Assembly: GCF_017874455.1 (NCBI RefSeq)
Contig: NZ_JAGGLN010000004.1
Coordinates: 1 to 64,000 of the forward strand
DNA: 64,000 nucleotides
Direction: 5' to 3'
Source: Methanobacterium aggregans
GTDB taxonomy: Archaea > Methanobacteriota > Methanobacteria > Methanobacteriales > Methanobacteriaceae
In this document: piece after piece, positions 1 through 7,815 of the stretch
Layout: each line of letters opens with the position of its first letter
How positions within the stretch are numbered: the stretch's first letter is position 1
Notes under the pieces: generated by a model
The model's input: only the letters and a program-made list of their open reading frames with translations
Databases searched by the model: none
Told to the model about the DNA's origin: nothing
Translations under genes and position numbers: made by a program

Positions 1-90
1 CCAAAACTTGAGTTTCATCCAAAACTTGAGTTTCATCCAAAACTTGAGTTTCATCCAAAACTTGAGTTTCATCCAAAACTTGAGTTTCAT
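1..90. repeat. Five perfect 18-bp tandem repeats inside a coding region
   Basis: The unit ccaaaacttgagtttcat occurs five times without mismatch and continues to the window edge. It is in frame with the glycosyltransferase on the minus strand and encodes the acidic hexapeptide DETQVL per unit. Because 18 is a multiple of three, copy-number change would lengthen or shorten a linker without breaking the gene. Confidence 0.95.
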
Positions 91-355
91 CCAAATTTTT
101 AAGTTCTTCCTCTCCTACTTCCAGTAACTCTACTGGTTTGTTACCTGGATGGTAGTCGAAGAAGGGGGATTCAACCTTCAATTTTCCATCACAGTACTCC
201 CTTATCCTTTCAATTGAATCATCCACGGAGTGGTTGTCAACAACCACAACATGGTAATTTGGATATTCTATTTGATACAGTGATTCCAAAGCTTCAACAG
301 TATCTTTCCAACCGTTCCAGTTCAGAATTATTATTGAAACCCTGGGATAATTCAT
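1..355 (-). CDS. Family 2 glycosyltransferase, N-terminal part (runs off left edge)
   Basis: The visible 118 codons start with MNYPRVSIIILNWNGWKDT, the typical opening of a GT-A fold family 2 glycosyltransferase. A VVVVDNHSVDDS segment near residue 40 is the usual nucleotide-sugar-binding strand. The start is supported by a GGTGG ribosome binding site just upstream (about 357-361). From about residue 88 the protein enters a tandem hexapeptide DETQVL encoded by five perfect 18-bp repeats that reach the window edge, so the rest is not visible. It is divergent from the flippase at 973 and probably belongs to the same cell-surface glycan locus. Family assignment is firm; donor and acceptor are unknown. 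Confidence 0.85.
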   Translation of the reverse strand, partial: MNYPRVSIIILNWNGWKDTVEALESLYQIEYPNYHVVVVDNHSVDDSIERIREYCDGKLKVESPFFDYHPGNKPVELLEVGEEELKNLDETQVLDETQVLDETQVLDETQVLDETQVL

Positions 356-500
356 ATTTCCACCCTACACCATCATGGAAGTTGTAATTGCTCAGCTAAA
401 GACACAGATGTTAAAGGATAGTATTTATTTAATATTATAATTAGTTTAGCATTTCTTCTGCAGTTCATGGGTAAACAGCGTGTTACTTGTATACGGGTTT

Positions 501-735
501 TATAGACCGGGATGCTGTTTATAAATCCTGAAACTAACCTTACAAATCCATAAACCATTTATAAACCCTGAAACTAACCTTAAAAACCCATAAACCATTT
601 ATAAACCCTGAAACTAACCTTAAAAACCCATAAACCATTTATAAACCCTGATATTGATCTTATAAACCGAATACTAATTTTATAAACCCAGATACGGATC
701 TTACAAACCATGATGCCTGATCCTACAAACCAGGC
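501..735. repeat. Degenerate 20-bp (40-bp higher-order) tandem repeat
   Basis: About twelve copies of a 20-bp unit beginning with TATAAACC, TACAAACC or TAAAAACC follow one another (for example at 561, 601, 641, 661 and 681). Between 521 and 660 the period is a near-perfect 40 bp that alternates two versions of the unit. The 20-bp period does not preserve a reading frame, so the two minus-strand open frames across it are probably not genes. It lies in the roughly 600-bp gap between the divergent glycosyltransferase and flippase genes, and nothing else was recognised in that gap. Confidence 0.85.
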
Positions 736-972
736 ACACTGATCCTTCATTCCATCATCCAAATTCCAGCCCATAGAATGGATGATAGAATAATTCACAG
801 CTAACCCATTCCCAGTGCGTAATAATACTAATGCTTCAATTTAACTTGCAGTTTAAACCGGGTTACAGACCAGTTTAGGTTAAAAGTTTAGGTTAAAGAT
901 ATAAGGTTGGACTGATAAATACATACACATTAATAATACTGTAACTTATGATGTACCTATAAGGAGGATGAA

Positions 973-2403
973 ATGGCTGCGATTCGGAGAATAGCAAAGA
1001 ACACAGGTGTTTTGTTCATAGCCCAGATAATAACATACGTGCTGGGCTTTTTTATCACCATGTACACTGCCAGGTACCTGGGAGCTGGGGGGTTCGGTGT
1101 ACTTTCCCTGGCACTTTCCATAACTGGTATCTTAGGTGTTTTCAGCGACCTCGGTCTGAGCACCCTCATGGTAAGGGACGTTGCACGGGACAAGTTCCTT
1201 ACAGGTAAATACGTGGTGAACCTTTCGGTACTGAAGGTTTTTCTGAGTGTCCTGACCTTCGGACTTGTTGCAGCAACAGTTACAATTCTGGGCTACCCAG
1301 AACTCGTTGGCACAGTTATTTACCTCATCACATTATCAACTGTGCTGAACGCCTTTACCCTGGTTTTAAATTCTGTTTTCCAGGCCAATGAAAAAATGGA
1401 GTACATATCAGTTAACTACATTTTGAACAGCGTTTTAATGGCCGCGGGTACTGCCCTTGGAATATACTACGCTTTAGATGTGGTTTACTTCGCTTCAGTT
1501 TACGTTATCTCATGTCTCCTGGTTCTGATCCTCGCCTTCATCATCTACGTCTGGAAGTTTTCTTTACCCAAACTGGAAATTGATCTAAGTTTTTGGAAAC
1601 CTACACTGAATGAAGCCTGGCCCTTTGGAGTGAGCACGGTTCTGGCTAACATTTACTACTTTGCAGACTCAGTGATACTGTCTGTGATGGTCAGTACTGA
1701 AGTGGTGGGCTGGTACAACGCAGCCTACAGGATACTGGCAGTTATGCTGTTCATTCCAATCCTCCTCAACACTGTGCTCTTTCCAGTGATGTCCCAATTC
1801 TACGTAACATCCAAAGATTCCTTCAAGCTGGTTTATGAAAAATATTTCAAGTACATGGCAATGATTGGAATTCCAATAGGTGTGGGAACAACGCTGCTGG
1901 CTGACAAGATCATCCTTCTCATCTTTGGAAGTGAGTACGCACCCTCAATAATTGCCCTGCAGATACTCATCTGGGCACTTGTAATCAGCTTCTTAAGCGG
2001 TGCATTCACGCTTTTACTACAAACATCAAATAAACAGATGGTTATAACCAAGATAACCTCTATCAACGTGGTTTTAAATGTTGTTCTCAACTTAATTTTG
2101 ATACCCTACTTCAGTTACGTAGGGTCAAGTGTTGTTACAGTTGTAACACAATTATCTGCTTTTTTATTATCCATGAAGGCAGTTTCTGACGGCGGATATG
2201 GGTTAACCAGGAAAGAGAGATCATACCTGGCTAAAACAGTTTTTGCAAGCATGATCATGGGAATATTCCTTTTTTACTTCAGGGATATGAATTTATTTGC
2301 CCTGATTCTAGTGGCCACTGCAATATATTTCATAGTGGTGTGCCTGATCAACGGATTCGACGACGAGGATATTGCTATTGTTAAAAATATTATCAATAAA
2401 TAG
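973..2403 (+). CDS. Polysaccharide/oligosaccharide flippase (Wzx/PST family)
   Basis: A 476-residue protein made almost entirely of hydrophobic segments, consistent with about 12-14 transmembrane helices. It begins with the family hallmark 'RIAKNTGVLFIAQIITYVLGF' and the 'YTARYLGAGGFGVLSLA' stretch of polysaccharide biosynthesis (RfbX/Wzx) proteins of the MATE-like superfamily. Such proteins flip lipid-linked oligosaccharides to the outer face of the membrane. An AAGGAGG ribosome binding site at 961-967 fixes the start. It is followed 13-20 bp later by a glycosyltransferase, so the two are probably co-transcribed and act on the same surface glycan or glycoprotein glycan. Confidence 0.9.
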   Translation: MAAIRRIAKNTGVLFIAQIITYVLGFFITMYTARYLGAGGFGVLSLALSITGILGVFSDLGLSTLMVRDVARDKFLTGKYVVNLSVLKVFLSVLTFGLVAATVTILGYPELVGTVIYLITLSTVLNAFTLVLNSVFQANEKMEYISVNYILNSVLMAAGTALGIYYALDVVYFASVYVISCLLVLILAFIIYVWKFSLPKLEIDLSFWKPTLNEAWPFGVSTVLANIYYFADSVILSVMVSTEVVGWYNAAYRILAVMLFIPILLNTVLFPVMSQFYVTSKDSFKLVYEKYFKYMAMIGIPIGVGTTLLADKIILLIFGSEYAPSIIALQILIWALVISFLSGAFTLLLQTSNKQMVITKITSINVVLNVVLNLILIPYFSYVGSSVVTVVTQLSAFLLSMKAVSDGGYGLTRKERSYLAKTVFASMIMGIFLFYFRDMNLFALILVATAIYFIVVCLINGFDDEDIAIVKNIINK

Positions 2404-2422
2404 ATTGAATTGAGGTATGGCC

Positions 2423-3766
2423 ATGCATATTAAGGGAATTGGAAGAATTAAATTAGAGCACGAAGCAATTTATAAAATAATAGAAGATGGCGACAGGATC
2501 ATTGTTAACACCATTGAAAAGGTGGCGTCAAAGGTGCAGAAGTTATCGAAGGCCAGTGAAACAGAGGAGGCTGGTTTCCAGGACATCATTATTTTGGATG
2601 ATCTCTTTCCCCATCCAGTGTCTGCCTTCAGGTTTCAGGAGTACAACTCCTACCTGGAACACTTTGAAAAAATAAAGATTTACTCCACAGGATCAGCCCT
2701 CGAGTATATAAACGAAGAAAAACCCCTTGAAACTGTGATCAATGACTACGAAGAAAAATTTCCCCAGTTCAAAGGTAAAGTTGAAAGGTACACTCCTAAA
2801 ACAATTTTACATCCTAAAACGATTTTATGTTCCGAAAGGGTTCCACAGTCAAAGGTGGCTTACACGATGTTTTTAAACAACATCTACTCCTGCATGGACA
2901 CCATAGAAAGATGCAAGGTACCCTTCGTGTTCACACTGTACCCTGGCGGAGGTTTTTATTTAAATGATAAGATTTCAGATAAAAAGTTAAAAAAAGTCTT
3001 TTCTTCCCCTTACTTTAGAAAGGTCATTGTGAATCAAAAAATCACCTACGATTACCTGGTGGACAATGATCTATGTGAAGCAGAGCAAATCCAAAATATT
3101 TTTGGTGTTGTAACCCCTTTAAAGATGTTAGAGAAGGAATATAATGACAAGAAGTATTTTGGCAGGGACAAATCTGTTCTGGATATATGTTTCGTCTCCC
3201 ATAAGTACACCAAAAGGGGTGTGGATAAGGGATACGATGTTTTTATAGAAGTGGCCCATGAACTGGCAGCCAAGTACCATGATATCCATTTCCATGTTGT
3301 TGGTGGTTTTGATGAAGATGAAATTGATGTTACTAAAATAGGGGACAGGATCCATTTTTACGGGCCCCAGTTATCTGATTGGTTCCATGAGTTTTACAGG
3401 GATAAGGACATTATTCTATCCCCCAATATCCCTTTTAAATTGAGGGATGGAGCATTTGACGGATTTCCAACGGGTTGCTGTACCGATGCAGGTTTGCATA
3501 AGGTTTCAATCTTTTGCACTGATGAACTGCATGAGAGTACAGGAAAATATGAAGATGAGGAGGAGATGGTGATCATTCCCCACAACACCCAGGAGATCAT
3601 GAAGATAATCGAAAACTATTATCACAAACCTGGGAAACTGCAGGAAATTGCTGAAGCAGGATGTTTAAAAATAAAGGATCTTTACAGCTACGAAAACCAG
3701 ATAGCTCCGAGAATAAAGATTTTAGAAGATGTGATAAAGGATCAGAAGGAAGTGATAAAGGCTTGA
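2423..3766 (+). CDS. GT-B type glycosyltransferase (family 1/4-like)
   Basis: A 447-residue protein whose C-terminal half resembles GT-B glycosyltransferases: a strand with VVGGFDED, then IHFYGPQ, then a GAFDGFPTGCCTDAGLHKV segment in the place of the E-x7-E nucleotide-sugar site. The N-terminal half (about residues 50-230) is a less familiar acceptor domain. I prefer the ATG at 2423 over the one at 2417, because the GAGGT at 2412-2416 touches 2417 but sits six bases before 2423. It follows the flippase closely and probably shares its transcript. The sugar and the linkage cannot be told. Confidence 0.75.
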   Translation: MHIKGIGRIKLEHEAIYKIIEDGDRIIVNTIEKVASKVQKLSKASETEEAGFQDIIILDDLFPHPVSAFRFQEYNSYLEHFEKIKIYSTGSALEYINEEKPLETVINDYEEKFPQFKGKVERYTPKTILHPKTILCSERVPQSKVAYTMFLNNIYSCMDTIERCKVPFVFTLYPGGGFYLNDKISDKKLKKVFSSPYFRKVIVNQKITYDYLVDNDLCEAEQIQNIFGVVTPLKMLEKEYNDKKYFGRDKSVLDICFVSHKYTKRGVDKGYDVFIEVAHELAAKYHDIHFHVVGGFDEDEIDVTKIGDRIHFYGPQLSDWFHEFYRDKDIILSPNIPFKLRDGAFDGFPTGCCTDAGLHKVSIFCTDELHESTGKYEDEEEMVIIPHNTQEIMKIIENYYHKPGKLQEIAEAGCLKIKDLYSYENQIAPRIKILEDVIKDQKEVIKA

Positions 3767-4039
3767 TTAGGACCAGCAAGGAAGGATGAAAGATCAGAGA
3801 GCAGCAATGAAGAATCAGCAAAAGAGTGATAAAGGATCAGCAGCAATGAATGAACAGAAAATATGAAAAAAATAATATTTGACAACTCATTTATCTGACG
3901 GGGAACAAAAATATTCCTGATGAGTTCAAGGCTGCCCCTGCAGAACCCCATTAAAAAGAAGATTTGAATCAGTTATCCGCAGTACTTGTTTAAAATTACA
4001 CTGAGATTCTTTAAAAAAGAGGGTGAGTGGAGAATTAAA
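3767..4039. other. Intergenic, purine-rich with duplicated gene end
   Basis: No gene was recognised. The string GTGATAAAGGATCAG from the end of the upstream gene (near 3729) recurs near 3826, and AGCAATGAA-type strings repeat. This suggests local slippage or duplication at the 3' end of the glycosyltransferase. Confidence 0.5.
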
Positions 4040-4825
4040 ATGAAAACCTGGGAGAATGTTAAGTTCTATTCTAAGATGTACGCCAGAAGAATCAGGTACG
4101 TGTATCCCATCAAGAATCGTCTGGAGAGTAAGAGGAATAAAAAGATCCTTGAAGAAAAGAGGTTAAAGAGTAAAAATACAAATGAACCACTTGTTTCAGT
4201 CCTAATCCCCACATATAATCGCCCCGAACTCTTAACAGAACGTACAGTGCCCTCAGTACTGAGGCAAAGCTACCAGAACTTTGAACTGATAATCGTTGGC
4301 GACCACTGTACAAATGACACCGAGGAGAAATTAAAAAAGTTCCATGATGAAAGGATAAAGTTTTTCAACCTTCCTGAAAGGGGTAAGTATCCAGAAAATC
4401 CCCATGAACGATGGCTGGTTGCAGGTTCAGTGCCTGCAAACAAAGCCATTGAACTATCTTCTGGTGAGTGGCTGGCACCCCTGGATGATGATGATGAATT
4501 TTCTGATGACCACATTGAAACACTCCTGAAATTTGCCATGGACAACGATTATGAGATGGTTTATGGAAAGGTTCGCATGGAAACTGAACCTGATAAATGG
4601 GAGGAACTGGGTTCCTATCCACTTGAGGGCAGCTGTATCTCCCACATGTCTGTACTCTACAGTTCCAAATTAAAATTCCTTAAATACGACCTCAACTCCT
4701 GGAAGTACATTGAACCCACTGACCTTAAGATGTGGAGGCAGATGAAGGAAGCAGGTGCAAGAATTGGATTCATTGACAGGATCGTTGGAAACCACTACCT
4801 GGAAAAAAACCAGGAAAATAAATGA
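4040..4825 (+). CDS. Family 2 glycosyltransferase
   Basis: A 261-residue GT-A glycosyltransferase. About 45 residues of basic N-terminus lead into VSVLIPTYNRPELL and an LIIVGDHCTNDT strand. The metal-binding DxD site appears as LDDDDEFSDDH near residue 150. The ATG at 4040 is chosen because GTGGAG lies about seven bases upstream. An upstream TTG at 3986 would add 18 residues but has no ribosome binding site. It has no transmembrane helix, so it likely acts at the inner membrane face on nucleotide sugars. It is a member of the surface glycan locus; specificity is unknown. Confidence 0.85.
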   Translation: MKTWENVKFYSKMYARRIRYVYPIKNRLESKRNKKILEEKRLKSKNTNEPLVSVLIPTYNRPELLTERTVPSVLRQSYQNFELIIVGDHCTNDTEEKLKKFHDERIKFFNLPERGKYPENPHERWLVAGSVPANKAIELSSGEWLAPLDDDDEFSDDHIETLLKFAMDNDYEMVYGKVRMETEPDKWEELGSYPLEGSCISHMSVLYSSKLKFLKYDLNSWKYIEPTDLKMWRQMKEAGARIGFIDRIVGNHYLEKNQENK

Positions 4826-5287
4826 TTTTTTTTATTAACAAAACGTTTGTTAGAAAAAAAGGTTAGAAAAAAACATTTATTAAAAAAAAGGGATTACTAC
4901 AAAAAAACCTTTGTTAGAAAAAAATGATCCATCAAACTGGCCAGAATTAAAAAAAAAGCTGAATATTGGGAGCATTGGCTTTTTAAGTGCACAGGCCATC
5001 GACTGATATAACCACACATTTCCACATAATTTATTACTCTGATGCAACATAGATACTATTAAATTTGTTGGGTGCAGACTGGTGATGGGAAACCTTGAGA
5101 AAAGATGCTAATGGCAGACATTTTGGGATCTCCATGAACGTGTTAAGCGAAATAAGAAACTGGAATAGAGCTTTATGGAAAATATTTTAGTTTAAATGAG
5201 ATTCACAGTGAGGCATGGTTTCTAAATAGGTGAAATTAGATGGTAGGTTTAAAAATTAGATAATACCCATGGAAGTTGGTGATTAAT
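4826..5287. other. Intergenic stretch with T-rich terminator region and possible gene remnant
   Basis: Immediately after the glycosyltransferase there is a T-run and reiterated TTAGAAAAAAA-type strings (4826-4930), which could end transcription. Further on, 5112-5165 reads as an 18-residue open stretch (WQTFWDLHERVKRNKKLE) bounded by stop codons with no start signal. It may be a decayed gene fragment. No intact gene was found. Confidence 0.4.
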
Positions 5288-6355
5288 ATGGAAATTGGCG
5301 GTTTTCTTGAATTCCCGGAATTAAAGGATACTGAAAGAAAAGAATCAGCATATTATTACTTAACTAACCTTTACGAGGATTATAATTTCTTTGCAGACGG
5401 CAGACAGGCCATAAAATCCGTGCTGTTAAATACAGAAGATATCCGGAATAAAACATGCTATTTACCTGCTTATCTATGCGACTCTATTTTACAATCCTTC
5501 AGGGAACTGGAACTGGATGTTAAATTTTACCCCCACAGGGAACTATTAAAACCTGTTTTAGATGGAAACATCAAAGATTCTCTGGTATATTTAATTGATT
5601 ACTTTGGTACAGAATCAGTCTCTGAAAAAGAGATTGAGGAGTTATTGGATGGAGACAACCTTGTGATCCTGGATGTTACCCATTCCATACTTGATAAAAA
5701 CAGATTTTCTTTAACCCATGAAAATTTATATTTAATAGCAAGCCTTAGGAAGATGTTTCCCATCCCTGATGGAGGGATAGTTTACCACAGTGATCAGGAC
5801 TTTAAATCCAGCGATATTCCTCCAAAAAAGTATAAAACAAAATTAGAAGCCATGATATTAAGGAAGCAATATCTAAATGGATCTGATAAATTAAAATGGG
5901 TTAAAGAACATTTTCTAAATCTCAATCAAGAATACGAATCTTACAAGTATGATTCCCTTGTTGAACCCCAAAGTATGCCATTGACTTCGTGTTACATCCT
6001 TAAAAATATATCAATTACAGATATTACGGATAGAAGATGGCAAAATTTAACTTTTATGTATGAAAAAATACTCAATATGGATTTACTTCTTTTTAATCTG
6101 GATAACATAAAAAGCCCATTCATACTAAACTTAAAATTTAAAAATGAAAATGAAAGGGATTTTATCAGGAAAAAGCTTATTGAAAATGATGTGTATCCAC
6201 CAGTTCTATGGGATATAAAAGGGTATGTCCCTGAAGAGTTTAGTTACGAAAGGAGTTTAAGTAAAAGGATTTTGATGGTGCCCATAGATCAGAGGTATGG
6301 ACCCCCAGAAATGTCAAAGGTTATAGAAATATTAAATTCTGTTGAAATGGTTTGA
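5288..6355 (+). CDS. DegT/DnrJ/EryC1-like PLP-dependent enzyme
   Basis: A 355-residue protein with the layout of fold-type I sugar aminotransferases: a GRQAI segment near residue 40, an acidic VILDVTHS strand near residue 145 that would hold the PLP pyridine nitrogen, and ASLRKMFPIPDGG near residue 170, where the lysine matches the PLP-binding lysine of the DegT family. Overall similarity to classic sugar aminotransferases looks low, so the substrate may not be a nucleotide sugar. The ATG at 5288 is preferred over an upstream TTG because GGTG precedes it by six bases. The neighbouring FemAB-like gene suggests the two modify the same surface molecule. Confidence 0.6.
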   Translation: MEIGGFLEFPELKDTERKESAYYYLTNLYEDYNFFADGRQAIKSVLLNTEDIRNKTCYLPAYLCDSILQSFRELELDVKFYPHRELLKPVLDGNIKDSLVYLIDYFGTESVSEKEIEELLDGDNLVILDVTHSILDKNRFSLTHENLYLIASLRKMFPIPDGGIVYHSDQDFKSSDIPPKKYKTKLEAMILRKQYLNGSDKLKWVKEHFLNLNQEYESYKYDSLVEPQSMPLTSCYILKNISITDITDRRWQNLTFMYEKILNMDLLLFNLDNIKSPFILNLKFKNENERDFIRKKLIENDVYPPVLWDIKGYVPEEFSYERSLSKRILMVPIDQRYGPPEMSKVIEILNSVEMV

Positions 6356-6490
6356 TTTTAAAGGTTTTAATAGGAATTTAAACATTAAAACAATGCACAA
6401 TCATTATGTTGAGGATTAAATAAGTGTTGCAGCTATACAAGCAAGTTATTTACCGTGAATTGTAACTGTACTGGATGTTGTGGGATTTAA

Positions 6491-7552
6491 ATGAAAGTTA
6501 TAACCGAAGGAAAGAAGTGGAACAGAACTCTGGAGGAAAATTTCAGCAATATTGATGTCTATTCCAAATATGAATACTACAATCTATATGAGAAGCATTA
6601 TGACGTGAAATCAGAATCTATTTTTTGGGAAGATGAATATTTAAAGGTCTTTTGGCCACATCTCATCAGGGACGTATCTAAATTAAAGAGATGTGCTGAT
6701 TTTTCATGCTACGACCTAACAACTCCCTACGGTTACGGTGGGCCTGTGATTCATATGAATACATCTGATAAGGTTAAAGCATCTGAATCCACCAGATCCT
6801 TCTTTGAAGATTACAAGGAATATGCTTTAAACAATGGTTATGTATCTGAATTTATAAGATTTGACCCCTTTTTAAGGAATTGGGAATTTTTTGAAGGAAT
6901 TTTTCATGTTGAACATGTTAATGATGTTGTATTAGTGGATTTATCACAAGAACTGGATAAAATCTGGAATGATATTCGAAGGGGACATAGACGCCATATC
7001 CAAAATTCAATTAAGGAAGGATGTAAAGTACGATTTATAGAAAACCCTTCAGAAGAAGATCTTTCTGATTTCATAAAACTTTATTGCAGCACCATGGACA
7101 GGAACCATGCTGATCAAAAATACTACTTTTCAACAGAATTTATTGAAGATCACTTCAAATTATTAAATACTCTGCTGACAGTAGTAGAACATGGAAACAA
7201 CACTATTGGAATGACCATGTTCATTTATGGAAATGATTCAATCCATTATCACCTTACCGGAACATCTACGGATACTGAAAAGGTATACCCACCTCATTTG
7301 ACATTATTTGAAACAATAAAATGGGCAAAAGAGCGAAAATTTAGATATTTAAGTTTGGGAGGAGGTAGAGAAATAAATGATAATTTGTTTGAATTTAAAA
7401 GACGTTTTTCCAGGTTAACACGCCAAAATCACATTGGTAAGTTGATATTTGATGAAGATGTTTACAGTGAATTAATGAAGCTTAATGAACCAATTCCTGA
7501 AACAACGAACTATTTCCCAAAGTACAGATATGGATATGAGAAAATAGTGTAG
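6491..7552 (+). CDS. FemAB/GNAT-like aminoacyl or acyl transferase
   Basis: A 353-residue protein built like the FemAB/FemX family, two GNAT-like lobes. The central IRRGHRRHIQNSIKEGCKVRF stretch and the later 'YHLTGTSTDTEKVYPPHLTLF' and FRYLSLGGGREINDNLFEFKR-type region are the conserved signatures seen in Acetyltransf_6 proteins. Bacterial relatives add amino acids to peptidoglycan precursors, while archaeal relatives are mostly uncharacterised. It sits about 135 bp after the PLP enzyme in the same direction. A plausible joint role is making and attaching an amino-acyl or N-acyl group on a surface glycan. It is followed by a convergent gene on the other strand. Confidence 0.7.
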   Translation: MKVITEGKKWNRTLEENFSNIDVYSKYEYYNLYEKHYDVKSESIFWEDEYLKVFWPHLIRDVSKLKRCADFSCYDLTTPYGYGGPVIHMNTSDKVKASESTRSFFEDYKEYALNNGYVSEFIRFDPFLRNWEFFEGIFHVEHVNDVVLVDLSQELDKIWNDIRRGHRRHIQNSIKEGCKVRFIENPSEEDLSDFIKLYCSTMDRNHADQKYYFSTEFIEDHFKLLNTLLTVVEHGNNTIGMTMFIYGNDSIHYHLTGTSTDTEKVYPPHLTLFETIKWAKERKFRYLSLGGGREINDNLFEFKRRFSRLTRQNHIGKLIFDEDVYSELMKLNEPIPETTNYFPKYRYGYEKIV

Positions 7553-7815
7553 TACAAATGAAAACTTCTCGTTTTTACATTCATTAATTAAAGTTGAGCT
7601 GTCAGGGTTAGGCTGCACAACAAGTCCTGAAAAACATAAGCCCAACTCCAGAAGACCCACAAGAACAATTCGAAAACTCATAACTCAATTCGAAACATCC
7701 TAAAAAAACTCTAAAACTCTAAAAATACAAAAAAGGGAGGATCTGAAATCCCCTCAAAAAATACATTGAATACTATTTTTTCTGGACTAAGCTCGTATGA
7801 AACTCTTTTCCTGCT
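7553..7815. other. Convergent intergenic region
   Basis: This is the space between the convergent FemAB-like and CobN-like genes. It is AT-rich with A-runs near 7700-7735, probably used to end transcription from both sides. No gene or repeat was recognised. Confidence 0.4.

Noticed and set aside
1..90. CRISPR array
   Set aside because: The 18-bp units are directly adjacent without spacers and are in frame in a gene.
373..798. Two minus-strand open frames across the 20-bp repeats
   Set aside because: The repeat period is not a multiple of three, the frames are only open because the unit lacks stops, and no ribosome binding site precedes them.
2417..2422. ATG at 2417 as the start of the GT-B glycosyltransferase
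   Set aside because: The GAGGT site abuts it with no spacing; the ATG at 2423 is properly placed.
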